Source: Paucidesulfovibrio gracilis DSM 16080 (GTDB lineage: Bacteria > Desulfobacterota > Desulfovibrionia > Desulfovibrionales > Desulfovibrionaceae). From it: a DNA stretch of 64,000 nt. The notes below the pieces were generated by a model. That model had not been told where the DNA came from. It did not search any database and was given only the letters and a program-made list of their open reading frames with translations. The position numbers were made by a program, and so were the translations under genes. The DNA lies in NCBI RefSeq assembly GCF_900167125.1, contig NZ_FUYC01000003.1, forward strand, positions 1 through 64,000. The letters are read 5' to 3'. This document shows positions 27,268-36,082 of the stretch, one piece after another (position 1 is the stretch's first letter; every line of letters starts with the position of its first letter).

Positions 27268-27296
27268 TTGACGCTGTGGCCGAGTCCATTTACAAG
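27268..27296 (+). promoter_or_regulatory. Candidate promoter for tRNA-Leu
   Basis: TTGACG and TACAAG are separated by 17 bases. The predicted start near 27303 would give an ~80-base 5' extension before the tRNA. It is the best promoter-like pair in the 238-base gap between manC and tRNA-Leu. Confidence 0.4.
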
Positions 27297-27381
27297 AACA
27301 AGCGCTTCAGGTGCAGGGCGACCCTTCGGGGCGACGCACCGGGTGGGAAATAATCGTCCCGTTCAGGCTACGTATCAGGAT

Positions 27382-27470
27382 GCCGGAGTGATGGAATTGG
27401 TAGACATATCGGACTTAAAATCCGAAGATCATTTATGATCGTGCGGGTTCAAATCCCGCCTCCGGTACCA
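27382..27470 (+). tRNA. tRNA-Leu (TAA anticodon)
   Basis: The acceptor stem GCCGGAG/CTCCGGT (with a terminal G-U pair), the D-arm AATTGGTAGAC and the T-arm GGTTCAAATCC form a class-II tRNA. The long variable arm (GATCATTTATGATC) is typical of leucine. Anticodon loop CTTAAAA gives TAA at 27416-27418. The discriminator A and CCA end are encoded. The 3' 22 bases are also the antisense 3' end of the histidine-kinase gene. Confidence 0.97.
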
Positions 27471-30049
27471 TAGATTTCCTGACCCTCGCTGTCGCTTTCT
27501 TCTGTCTCGTGCCGCCTTAAAAGCGTATCGAGTTTTTCCGCAAGCAGATTCATATCCACGGGCTTGGGTAAATAGTCGTCCATCCCGGCCGCCAGGCAAT
27601 TGTCGCGATCTTCGTCCATAGCGTAGGCGGTCAACGCGATGATCGGTACATCGGGAGCCGTGGCCGTCCCTGTGCCGGTTCGAATCGTCCGGGCGGCCTC
27701 CAGTCCGTCCATTATGGGCATCTGCACATCCATGAGAATCGCGTCAAAGGGAGTATCGCGCACGGCATCCAGCGCGTCCTGCCCATTTTCCGCTTCATCC
27801 ACCACCACTTCTTGTTTTTCCAGAAAACGCGTCAGAGTCAGGCGATTCACGCGGTCGTCCTCCACCACAAGGATACGCAGCCCGTGGAGCGAGACGGTCC
27901 GGAGCGGTTTGGGGAGGGGAGGCCGAGTTGGTTCCGTTGTGGAGCGGTCCAGGGGAAAGCGGAGTATGATGGTGAAGGTGGTGCCGTGTCCCGGAGTGCT
28001 CTCCACGGTAATGCGCCCTCCCATGAGGTCCACCAAGCGTTTGACGATGGACAGTCCCAGGCCCGCGCCTTGATGCCGACGGGTGTAGGTGTTGTCTTCC
28101 TGCATGAACGGTTCAAAGAGGTGGGGCAAAGCGTCTTCGCCGATGCCGATGCCGTTGTCTCGAACCATGAAGACGATTGGGTATTCGGTTTCGTTTTCGC
28201 GGGGCAGGAGTTCTGCCGAAATGTACACGCTTCCGTTTTCCGTATATTTGAGGGCGTTGCCCACCAGATTGCTGAAAATCTGTTGCAATCGCCCCGGGTC
28301 GCCCAGCAGTGCGATGTCCAGCTTCGGATCGCAGCTCAGCTCCAGGGTTAGTCCCTTCTGTCGTGCCGTGGGGCCAAAAAGCGTTTCCAGGGTCTGAAGC
28401 TCTTCGGGCAAGCGGAAGGAATCCTGGCGAATATGCATTTTTTTGGATTCGATGCGGGAAATATCCAGAATATCCCCCAGCAGGTGGGTCAGTCGTTGGC
28501 AGGAGGCAATGGCTTCCCGTGTGTAGGTCTGTTGTTCCTGCGTTAACGATGTGTCGCGCATGAGCTGCAGCATTCCGAGCATGCCGTTGAGGGGGGTGCG
28601 TATTTCATGGCTCATGTTGGCCAGAAAACGGCTCTTGGCCTGGTTGGCCTCTTCGGCGTCCTCCTTGGCTTGTACCAATTCGGATTCAATGCGGAGGCGG
28701 GCGGAGATGTCCCGCACGATGCCGAAAATATATCGTTGTTCTCCTTCGGAAAACGCTACGACCTTGATTTCCACGGGCAGTTGCGAGCCGTCCTTTCGCA
28801 CTAGTTCCGTTCGAAAGGTGGTTGCAGCGTCCTCGAGTTGAGAGAGCCAGCCTTCCTGCGTCTGTTGGGCGTAGCCTGGCGCATAGGTGGAAACGGGAGA
28901 ATCCATGAGCTGTTCCCTGGAGAATCCGAGCACATCGCACGCCGCCTGGTTTACGTCCTGAATCGTCCCTTGGGTGTCCACGAGGAAAAATGCATCGCCT
29001 GCATTTTCCACCAGCCGTCGGTACCGTCTTTCGCTCTGTTCAAGGGCCGTTTCCATGACTTTGCGTTCGGCCAGTTCGTTTTGGAGTTCTGACGTTCGCT
29101 CAAAGACTTTTTTCCGCAGAGACCAGGACCAGACCAGAGCAATGACCAGGAAACCTACACAAACGACAAGAGCCGTGAGCACGGCGGCACGCCAGCGCTG
29201 CCAAAAGCTGGGCGGAGCGAACTTCCCGAACCATTTATCGTGCAATTCCTTATATACGCCGGTTTGCCGGGCAATGGCCAACCCCTCGTTGAGACGGCTG
29301 ATGGTCTGGGTATGGCCCTCAGGTACGGCAAAACAGTAATCCCTTGGTTCCATGGGAGTACCGACCGCGACGATATTGTTGAGTGTGAGGCGGTCGACAT
29401 TATATAGCCCCTGCAAAGTGGCCAATAGGGCTGCGTCAAAATATCCCATGGCCAGGAGTCGTAAGGCTTCTTCCTGCGTGGCCACGGCAACGATATTGGT
29501 TTCGGGGAAACGTTTGATGGCGAAGTCATGCATGATGTCACCACGTTGAACGAGCAGACTTCTCCCGGCGAGATCCTTGTCCGAGTGGACAGGGGATCCG
29601 CGTCGCGTGAAAACGGAGTGGTAGGTTCGGATAAAAGGTGTTGAAAAATCCACGAACCGGTCGCGGTCCGGAGAATAGTACATCCCCGTTAGCCCGTCGA
29701 TGGTGGCGGATTCCAGTTGGGAGCGCACCCGATTCCATGGACCGAGTTCGATCCGCAGACGCATGTCCATAATGCGGGCCACCGCCTGAATCAATTCAAC
29801 ATTGAATCCGGTGGGAACGCCTTTTTCAAGATATTCGTAGGGCGGATAGTTTGCGTCGCCACGTATGACCAGGACGGTGTCATCTCCTGGCGGTTGGGCT
29901 GTGGCGGCGGCGGGAAAGAACGCGAGGGCCAGAAAAAATAAGGCAACTCTTGCGAACCGGCGTGTTCGGAAGATGGATTGGTTCCGTACGGCGATAGTGG
30001 GACACGGGCCGGACCGTGGCAACGGCGGAGCAGGGAAGAATTGTTTCAT
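27449..30049 (-). CDS. Hybrid sensor histidine kinase with periplasmic solute-binding sensor (BvgS/EvgS-like)
   Basis: This 866-residue protein has a signal sequence (about 30-51) and a periplasmic SBP_bac_3 sensor domain (57-280; [14 protein letters not shown] opens it). One membrane helix spans about 287-308, followed by a PAS domain (345-455). HisKA carries H481 ([11 protein letters not shown]). The ATPase has N597-containing [15 protein letters not shown] and [10 protein letters not shown] receiver domain holds D774 ([12 protein letters not shown]). It lacks its own Hpt, so phosphotransfer must pass to a separate Hpt protein; one lies 4 kb away. The start at 30049 gives a proper signal peptide. 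The 3' end overlaps tRNA-Leu on the other strand. Confidence 0.93.
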   Translation of the reverse strand: MKQFFPAPPLPRSGPCPTIAVRNQSIFRTRRFARVALFFLALAFFPAAATAQPPGDDTVLVIRGDANYPPYEYLEKGVPTGFNVELIQAVARIMDMRLRIELGPWNRVRSQLESATIDGLTGMYYSPDRDRFVDFSTPFIRTYHSVFTRRGSPVHSDKDLAGRSLLVQRGDIMHDFAIKRFPETNIVAVATQEEALRLLAMGYFDAALLATLQGLYNVDRLTLNNIVAVGTPMEPRDYCFAVPEGHTQTISRLNEGLAIARQTGVYKELHDKWFGKFAPPSFWQRWRAAVLTALVVCVGFLVIALVWSWSLRKKVFERTSELQNELAERKVMETALEQSERRYRRLVENAGDAFFLVDTQGTIQDVNQAACDVLGFSREQLMDSPVSTYAPGYAQQTQEGWLSQLEDAATTFRTELVRKDGSQLPVEIKVVAFSEGEQRYIFGIVRDISARLRIESELVQAKEDAEEANQAKSRFLANMSHEIRTPLNGMLGMLQLMRDTSLTQEQQTYTREAIASCQRLTHLLGDILDISRIESKKMHIRQDSFRLPEELQTLETLFGPTARQKGLTLELSCDPKLDIALLGDPGRLQQIFSNLVGNALKYTENGSVYISAELLPRENETEYPIVFMVRDNGIGIGEDALPHLFEPFMQEDNTYTRRHQGAGLGLSIVKRLVDLMGGRITVESTPGHGTTFTIILRFPLDRSTTEPTRPPLPKPLRTVSLHGLRILVVEDDRVNRLTLTRFLEKQEVVVDEAENGQDALDAVRDTPFDAILMDVQMPIMDGLEAARTIRTGTGTATAPDVPIIALTAYAMDEDRDNCLAAGMDDYLPKPVDMNLLAEKLDTLLRRHETEESDSEGQEIYGTGGGI

Positions 30050-30234
30050 GGCGTGATCCCCGTATGCGTGGGAACGAAGGGTGACCGGCCCGGATGACGA
30101 ATCACGTGAAGCAATTCGGGTGATCGCCAGTGTGCCCGTCCCCGTCGGTGGACCTTTCGACGACAACGTTGAATGCTTGCACTATACGCACAAAACAGGA
30201 GAAAAGTCGAGTTGTCGGAATGAGGCGGATGTAT

Positions 30235-30828
30235 TCAGGCGGTGCCGGATACTCGGTAAAGAGGCTTATGCATACGCGGCTTGCCGAGGCGTTCCAGTTC
30301 TCGGTGAATCGGTGGCTGATTTTGGTATGTTATGTTGCGTATCAGGTCGAATTGCTGGGTATGATTCAAGATTCTATTCAGGTTTTCCAAGTGCAGGCAG
30401 AGCGCTTCCTCCTGGAACCCCGATTCCATCTCCCAAACATAACTGGCCGCTCCATCCCATTGAAGATGGAAAATGCCCAAAAAATCTTCCTTGCCAAAAT
30501 CACGAAGCAGAGGTGCAAGACGAATGTTCGTCTGCTTGGAGTCGATTTGTTCCGGGACTTCATCCAAACCGTCGACCGAAGCCTCCACCCCGAAGTGCTT
30601 GGCCTGCAAAAGCATGCCGCGGCGTATGACGTTCACTTTGGGGGTGTATTCGCCCTGTGCGGTGAATGCCGGGAGTTGCGTCTTGCGGTTCGGCCCTACG
30701 GCCAAAAGCGCTAGACGATTTTGCCAGTCGTCGGCATGCCGTTGTTGGAACCGCTGTACCGCCGTACGGGTCAGGTGAAGCAGGGCAATGGTGTGGCATG
30801 AGCCGGAAACGGTGATGTGTAAACGCAT
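30235..30828 (-). CDS. Hypothetical protein
   Basis: The 197-residue product is not recognised. It is soluble, with no signal peptide or membrane segment, and begins MRLHITVSGSCHTIALLHL with a hydrophobic strand. The composition (balanced charge, His- and Gln-rich) looks protein-like, whereas the overlapping plus-strand frames do not. It sits between the TPR gene and the hybrid kinase on the same strand. GGAGA lies about 12 bases before the ATG, a long spacing. It could be a sensor-associated protein but nothing in the sequence shows that. Confidence 0.55.
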   Translation of the reverse strand: MRLHITVSGSCHTIALLHLTRTAVQRFQQRHADDWQNRLALLAVGPNRKTQLPAFTAQGEYTPKVNVIRRGMLLQAKHFGVEASVDGLDEVPEQIDSKQTNIRLAPLLRDFGKEDFLGIFHLQWDGAASYVWEMESGFQEEALCLHLENLNRILNHTQQFDLIRNITYQNQPPIHRELERLGKPRMHKPLYRVSGTA

Positions 30829-30888
30829 ACTGTATCAGTTTCTCCAGAGAGAGCGATACAGGGCCATGGCGCAAATGGCAAGGCCGGG

Positions 30889-31848
30889 TCAGCTGAGGAT
30901 GTCGATGTTGCGGGACTGGGTGTCGTACCGCAGCCGTTTGTGGTTGCCTTTGGATTCGGATGCGTTCGGGCCGCCGTCTGGTGCTGTCTGCTGTTCAGCC
31001 AGCAGGTTGGCGTGCTCCACGGCTTCACGCAACGGGGTGGCGATATGGTTTTCCAGGCGGGCTTCGCGCATGAGCCGGCCTATGTGCTGTTGAAGGTATC
31101 GGGCGAATTCTCTGGCTTCGTTGGCAGCGGAGTTGATTTCCAGGCTCGCCGTCAGATTACGCACGCATTCCTGATAGTTGCCCATCTCATAGTTTGCCCT
31201 GGCTGCGTTGAAGAAAAGGTTTTCATCGTCGGTATCGAAGCGCAGACCGCGTTGAAAGTAGGATACGGCTTCCTCAAACATGCCGCGTTTGCGCATCTGG
31301 ATGCCGAATTCGTTGAACAAGTGTTTGTGTTCCGGGGCAAAGGTGGCGTTGATCTCCACCAGTTCCTTGAAAACATTACGGGCCTTGTCCGTTTCATTGC
31401 GGGAAAGGTAAACAAGTCCCATGCCGAAGAGGGCGCGAACGCATTGTTCGTCATGGCCCAGCGCGATATTGTACTCGAATTCGGCGGAGTAGGGTTCTCC
31501 GCGTTCCCGGTGCCTGTCGCCCCGGTTCACAGCCTGTTCTATGCTGCGCATTACAGGAAGAATTCTGGTATTGAACAGTTCCACTTCCGGGTGGAAATCT
31601 TTGTAAAATTTGTCTGCCGGGATATGCTGCACGTCTCCGGAGGGGGCCATGTGCTTGTTGACGCGTTGGATTTCAAACTGGGAATCGTCCAGCTTGGTTC
31701 CGACCCAAAAAATTTTGGATTCCTTTCTTTGCGTCGTCGTGCCGGTGCCTATTTTGATCGTTTTCCGCGTGGAAAAGGCGCAGCTTGGCATACCGCTTCT
31801 GCGCATGTATTCTTCCCAGGCGGATTGGGCTTCGTTCGGGCTGCTCAT
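30889..31848 (-). CDS. TPR-repeat protein
   Basis: This 319-residue protein contains tandem tetratricopeptide repeats over about residues 115-250. Recognisable units include ALFGMGLVYLSRNETDKARN, the EFGIQMRKRGMFEEAVSYF stretch and ARANYEMGNYQECVRNL. The N-terminal region resembles no domain I know. TPR units bind other proteins. It starts MSSPNEAQSAWEEYMRR at 31848, preceded by a weak GGA; earlier codons lie in the divergent promoter region. It is divergent from the receiver-phosphatase gene and may act in the same signalling block, but that is inference. Confidence 0.8.
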   Translation of the reverse strand: MSSPNEAQSAWEEYMRRSGMPSCAFSTRKTIKIGTGTTTQRKESKIFWVGTKLDDSQFEIQRVNKHMAPSGDVQHIPADKFYKDFHPEVELFNTRILPVMRSIEQAVNRGDRHRERGEPYSAEFEYNIALGHDEQCVRALFGMGLVYLSRNETDKARNVFKELVEINATFAPEHKHLFNEFGIQMRKRGMFEEAVSYFQRGLRFDTDDENLFFNAARANYEMGNYQECVRNLTASLEINSAANEAREFARYLQQHIGRLMREARLENHIATPLREAVEHANLLAEQQTAPDGGPNASESKGNHKRLRYDTQSRNIDILS

Positions 31849-32159
31849 ATCATTCCGTAAAGAATAGGCTCCGACAGTTTGTTGAGAACACTTTGTTTTT
31901 TTTGTTAATACAACTCCACCGAAGGAGTGATGATCCGAACCATAAGGGTAGGTAGAGAGGTATGACTTTGTCAACTTTTCGGATTTCCCATATTTCAGCA
32001 TGTTGGAGCGAAGGGGTTATAACTTGTGGTGATGGTGGGAAAAAAATATTTTGAACAGTTCGTTACAAAGCGGTCGTCGTTTGCATGCTTGTCCTTTGCG
32101 GTAAAAACTGCGAATACTTGTAAGAACGATGGAACCAAGTGACGGAGCAGGAAGCAAAT
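31849..32159. other. Divergent intergenic region, TPR / partner-switching genes
   Basis: These 311 bases are AT-rich compared with the flanks and separate divergent genes, so they must hold both promoters. I see A/T tracts but no confident -35/-10 pair and no reading frame worth calling. Confidence 0.4.
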
Positions 32160-33260
32160 ATGGCAACAACGCATCGGATTATGATCGTCGATGACGAACC
32201 CGTGAACATTTTGGTTCTCCAGGGATTGCTGAAGAATGCCGGGTTTGAGGTCATCTCCGCCACAAGCGGAGAGGAGGCCCGGGAACTGGTCCGCGAGGGG
32301 CCACCGGATCTGATCCTGCTCGACATCATGATGCCTGGCGAATCCGGGCTGGAAACTTGCGGCCACTTGCAGCGAAATCCGGAAACAACGGATATTCCGG
32401 TTATCTTTTTGTCATGCCTGGATCGGGACGACAACAAGGTGGAAGGCCTGAACATGGGGGCCGTGGACTACATCACGAAGCCCTTTCATGGTCCGGAAGT
32501 TTTGGCCAGAATCCGTAATCATCTCGGTTTTTCTAGTCGGCGTGAGAAAATCATTCAGAGCCAGTCCCGGCGTCTTGGTCAGGTGCAGCAAGCTCAACGG
32601 GACATGCTTGTGCAGCCTACCGATTTGCCGGAGGCGGTTTTTTCTGTGGAGTTTATCCCGACCCAGGAGGCGGGGGGAGACTTCTACGATGTGGTGGCGT
32701 TGGGCGATGGCCGTGTGGGCTATTTGGTGGCCGACGTGAGCGGTCACGATCTGGGCGCATCGTTTCTTACGTCCTCGCTCAAGGCACTCTTTCGTCAAAA
32801 TGCCCGGAGCGACCAGAGCAGCGTTGAAACATTGGCGGCCATTAATGAGGTTTTGCAGGGCATAACCCCGCCGGAAAAATTCCTCACGGCCGTTTATGCC
32901 GTGTTGGATCGTGCTGCGGGGCAGCTGGATATTGCCCTTGCCGGACATCCTGCCCCCGGTTTTTTGCCGCGTAATGGCGATCCCAGGCTGTTGGACGCGG
33001 ACGGGGATATCCTGGGTGTCTTTTCCAACATTGAATTGGGGCATCTTGTCGTCCCGGTCTCGCCGAAGGATCGCTTCGTGTTCTATACGGATGGACTGGT
33101 GGAACAAAGCGCCGCTCCCCTGGGGCGCGAAGCGTTGACCCGGTTGATGACGGATGCCGGGAATCTGCCCCTTTCCGGTATGGCACAGGGTATCGTGGCC
33201 GAGGTCTTCGGATACGCCGTGCCGGAGGATGACGTTTTGGTTCTGGCTGTGGAGGTGTGA
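32160..33260 (+). CDS. Response regulator with PP2C (RsbU/SpoIIE-type) phosphatase
   Basis: Residues 1-125 are a receiver domain with D11/D12, phospho-acceptor D55 (LLDIMMPG) and K107 (ITKPF). A coiled linker (125-155) leads to a PP2C-like serine phosphatase domain with the metal-binding motifs GGDFYD (172-177) and DVSGHD (192-197) and a later VFYTDGLVE. In this family, phosphorylation of the receiver activates dephosphorylation of a STAS anti-sigma-factor antagonist. The next gene encodes just such a STAS domain. ATG 32160 is chosen over GTG 32139 because AGGAAG lies five bases upstream. It ends one base before the next start. Confidence 0.93.
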   Translation: MATTHRIMIVDDEPVNILVLQGLLKNAGFEVISATSGEEARELVREGPPDLILLDIMMPGESGLETCGHLQRNPETTDIPVIFLSCLDRDDNKVEGLNMGAVDYITKPFHGPEVLARIRNHLGFSSRREKIIQSQSRRLGQVQQAQRDMLVQPTDLPEAVFSVEFIPTQEAGGDFYDVVALGDGRVGYLVADVSGHDLGASFLTSSLKALFRQNARSDQSSVETLAAINEVLQGITPPEKFLTAVYAVLDRAAGQLDIALAGHPAPGFLPRNGDPRLLDADGDILGVFSNIELGHLVVPVSPKDRFVFYTDGLVEQSAAPLGREALTRLMTDAGNLPLSGMAQGIVAEVFGYAVPEDDVLVLAVEV

Positions 33261-33261
33261 G

Positions 33262-33987
33262 ATGTATTCCTGCCGGGTCGAAGGGGAACACCTTTGGGTG
33301 AGGCTTGGCGCGGAGTTACAGCTGGTGGATCGACTCTGTTCCGATGTCTCCGCATTTTTAACCGCGCACAATGTTCGTGGGATTGAATTTGATTTCAACC
33401 TCATTCTTCGAGAAGCGGTTTGCAATGCCATTGTGCACGGCTCCGGAATGAACCCTGCTCTCGCCGTTGAGGTCCGTATGGAGCTTCGCCCGCCGGACCT
33501 TGTCTTGCGGGTGCTGGACCAGGGACCGGGATGGAACTGGGAGGCGCGCAATCAATGCCCGCCGCCGCCTGACCAGGAAGGAGGGCGGGGCATGTTTATC
33601 CTTGAAAATTATGCCGACTCGGTATCTTTTAATAAAGCTGGGAATGAAATCATCGTCACAAAACGTTACGAGGCTCAGGAGAAGAGCATGAATACGACCA
33701 ACAATGATTTCCGCCGGGAAGTGACCATGGGACAGAGTCTTTCCGCCGGGACACTGGATGAATATCGAACGGTGTTCAAAGAAGCCGTGAGCAAGGGCGT
33801 TTCCGAAATTGTTCTCGACTGCAAAGCCCTAGAAGTCGTCGACTCCATGGGAATAGGCCTGTTGGTGGCTACGCACAACAGCCTGCATAAGGTTGGTGGC
33901 GAATTGGTTATGATCAATACTCCCGAGCCGGTGTATAATTTGTTGAGCACCATGCGGCTCAATCGTCATTTCACCGTCAAGCGGTAA
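33262..33987 (+). CDS. Fused RsbW-like kinase and STAS anti-anti-sigma protein
   Basis: The 241-residue protein joins two normally separate partner-switching parts. Residues 1-137 are a GHKL ATPase of RsbW/SpoIIAB type: N-box EAVCNAIVHG (E51, N55), DQGPG (86-90) and GGRGMFI (107-113). Residues ~145-241 are a STAS domain with VVDSMGIGLL, where S195 fits the phosphorylated serine. M143 is preceded by an AGGAGA ribosome-like site at good spacing, so a free 99-residue STAS protein might also be made from the same gene. It follows the phosphatase gene by one base and precedes the Hpt-STAS gene by 12. Confidence 0.88.
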   Translation: MYSCRVEGEHLWVRLGAELQLVDRLCSDVSAFLTAHNVRGIEFDFNLILREAVCNAIVHGSGMNPALAVEVRMELRPPDLVLRVLDQGPGWNWEARNQCPPPPDQEGGRGMFILENYADSVSFNKAGNEIIVTKRYEAQEKSMNTTNNDFRREVTMGQSLSAGTLDEYRTVFKEAVSKGVSEIVLDCKALEVVDSMGIGLLVATHNSLHKVGGELVMINTPEPVYNLLSTMRLNRHFTVKR

Positions 33988-33999
33988 GAGGGGGAGCGC

Positions 34000-35118
34000 A
34001 TGACCTATATGGGGGATGAACTTGTCGTCAGCTTTGTGGAAGATTGCCGAGAGCATCTTGCCCACATTGAGCAGGACTTGCTGGATATGGAGTCCTCCGG
34101 GGTCGATGCGGACGAATCGCTGGTCAACTCCGTTTTCCGTGCCGCCCACTCCATCAAGGGAGGGGCGGGGATGCTTGGTTTCAACAACATCAAGCTGTTG
34201 GCGCATAAGTTGGAGAATGTCCTGCACATGATCCGCAACAAGGATCTTGTTCCGTCCTCCGACGTGGTCGATATTCTGCTTAAGGGATTTGACCGCTTGT
34301 TGGCCCTGGTGGAGAGCGTGGACAAAAGCGACGCCATGCCCATTGATGAGGCCTTGAATCCGTTGCAGCGGTTGATTGAGGCAGAGTCGTCGGATGCCGT
34401 TGCCGGAAGCGACGCGAGCATCCAGCTGGACAGCGGGAGTGTCTTCACCGTGGATGCTGTTAGTCTGGAGCAGGCGCGACGTGGTGGAAACTATATTTAT
34501 CTCATCGAGTATGACTTGATTCACGATATCCATCTCCGTGATACCTATCCGCTTGAAGTTTTTGCCGATCTGGAGCGAAGTGGCCGTGTGTTGGATTGCC
34601 AGCTTGATTTTGCGGCCGTGGGCAGCTTGGAGGAGGAATTCGGTAACCGCATCCCCTTTTATGTCCTTTTCGCCACTATTTTGGAAAAGGATTTGGTCAG
34701 CACCGTGACCAGGGTGGATGAGGAACGAATCAAGAATATTGAATCCGCGTTGGAGCAGGGGGCCGTCGAGCTGATGCAGCGTCAGGCCGAGTTTGGTCCG
34801 TATTTGCTCTTGGGCGATGAAGCATCGGCGCTGTTGCGTTTCCCCGAAACGCCGGAATTGGAAAATCTAGAGCAGCTGCGTGCGGCCTTGTTGCATGGTC
34901 TTGAAAACAAGCGGTCCCTTCGTCTGGATTTGAACAACGTGTTGGAGACGGACCTGCATTGCCTGCAATTGCTTTGCTCTGTCTTGCGACAGGCCCGCAA
35001 GGACGGCATGGATATAATGATAGAGGGGGGAGTCGCCCCGGAGGTTCGGCGGCTGGCTCGGGATTTGGGCCTGTTGGCCTCGTCTGATGCCGGGCTTGGG
35101 CCACTCTTTCAGGAATAA
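34000..35118 (+). CDS. Hpt-domain protein with CheA-P2-like and STAS domains
   Basis: The first ~110 residues are an Hpt domain with H50 in AAHSIKGGAGMLGF, as in the CheA P1 domain. A middle segment (about 160-240; YLIEYDLIHDIHLRDTYPL) resembles a P2/response-regulator docking module. The C-terminal ~100 residues form a STAS-like domain (LRLDLNNVLETDLHCLQLL) lacking a serine at the usual phospho-site. No kinase domain is present, so it must receive phosphate from another kinase. GAGGGGGAG precedes the ATG. Being third in the operon, it is a good candidate phosphodonor or scaffold for the receiver-phosphatase. Confidence 0.85.
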   Translation: MTYMGDELVVSFVEDCREHLAHIEQDLLDMESSGVDADESLVNSVFRAAHSIKGGAGMLGFNNIKLLAHKLENVLHMIRNKDLVPSSDVVDILLKGFDRLLALVESVDKSDAMPIDEALNPLQRLIEAESSDAVAGSDASIQLDSGSVFTVDAVSLEQARRGGNYIYLIEYDLIHDIHLRDTYPLEVFADLERSGRVLDCQLDFAAVGSLEEEFGNRIPFYVLFATILEKDLVSTVTRVDEERIKNIESALEQGAVELMQRQAEFGPYLLLGDEASALLRFPETPELENLEQLRAALLHGLENKRSLRLDLNNVLETDLHCLQLLCSVLRQARKDGMDIMIEGGVAPEVRRLARDLGLLASSDAGLGPLFQE

Positions 35119-35204
35119 GGCAGTGTTCCGCAGACTGGTGCCGGGCTATGCACAGATCCAACCATGCTTCAGGTGCGCCTGGGAAGAGTTTTTTTGTTGA
35201 CGTG

Positions 35205-35828
35205 TCAGGCTCGGGCGGAAAATCCACTGCCCGGGGATGGAAATTCCTGTTCTGTATAGCGGAGCACCGCCCGTTGTGTTTGGACGCGTGCGGTTCGGGA
35301 AGATTGTCGGGCATCCTGCTGGACAGAGGGAGCGGCTCCGTTTCCTTCGGTATGGGTGTGTAGCTGTATCGCCATCCGGGCCTGGGCTTCCATGGCCGCG
35401 GCCTCCGCGGCCACATTTCTGTCTTCAGGTGACGGTTCGGCCGGAGCCATTGCTGCTTGCCGCACCGTTTGGGCCTTTTCCGCCATGACGGTCGGATCGT
35501 CCGGCACCGGGGACGTGTCCAGGTTGACCTTGCCTCCGACCGCGTAAAGCGCTCCCTTCGGTCCCTTTTGTATTTCAAGATGCATTCCACCCCGAACGTG
35601 TTCGCCGCCCGCCGCAAAATGTGCCTGCTCGTGCATGCGGACATCACGCTCGCGCTCGCGCAATTCCGTCAGTTGCTGTAGCTCTTGGGCGGTTTGTTCC
35701 GTGTCTTTTTCTGCAGAGGCGGCTTCGGGAGATGGGGAGAGCCGGAAGCCGAACGCGTCCGTCCCCTTGCCCGCAAAGGACATGGGCTGGAGTGTGTTGT
35801 TGATGAGGGGAGACACGTTCGAAGTCAT
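35205..35828 (-). CDS. SprA-related putative metalloprotease
   Basis: The 207-residue protein fits the SprA-related family. RERERDVRMHEQAHFAAGG is followed by GPKGALYAVGGKVNLDTSPV and then VAAEAAAMEAQARMA. HEQAH is a zincin-type HExxH motif, the basis for the protease proposal, though activity is not established. The N-terminus is low complexity and lacks a signal peptide; the tail is Gln/Arg/Ser-rich. The start at 35828 has GGGAGAGAA five to six bases upstream. It stands alone between a terminator on one side and the convergent Hpt gene on the other. Confidence 0.78.
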   Translation of the reverse strand: MTSNVSPLINNTLQPMSFAGKGTDAFGFRLSPSPEAASAEKDTEQTAQELQQLTELRERERDVRMHEQAHFAAGGEHVRGGMHLEIQKGPKGALYAVGGKVNLDTSPVPDDPTVMAEKAQTVRQAAMAPAEPSPEDRNVAAEAAAMEAQARMAIQLHTHTEGNGAAPSVQQDARQSSRTARVQTQRAVLRYTEQEFPSPGSGFSARA

Positions 35829-35906
35829 GGCGATTCTCTCCCTATACAAATATACTTTTCGCTCGTCTTATCGGATGGGATGGGTGGATTCTTTAGGGGC
35901 AGAAAT

Positions 35907-35942
35907 AAAAAAATCCCCGCGTTCCATAAAAGGAACACGGGG
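35907..35942 (-). terminator. Rho-independent terminator (minus strand)
   Basis: On the minus strand an 11-bp stem CCCCGTGTTCC/GGAACGCGGGG (one mismatch) with a six-base loop runs into ATTTTTTT. It ends transcripts from the MBL-rhodanese gene before the SprA-like gene. Confidence 0.88.
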
Positions 35943-36082
35943 AGGTGGCCAAGGATGGCGCGGAACATTTTTCCCCGCGAAGATGGCTGCTCAATAATCA
36001 CGGCCGCGTGTTTGATAAAACGGGGGGGCAACAGCATCGTTGTTGATGGATGCCCTTTGACCTTCCCTTTGGGAAAGGGCCG

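Noticed and set aside
30130-30714. A 194-residue plus-strand frame opposite the hypothetical gene at 30235-30828
   Set aside because: No ribosome site; the minus-strand frame fits the direction of both neighbours and looks more protein-like.
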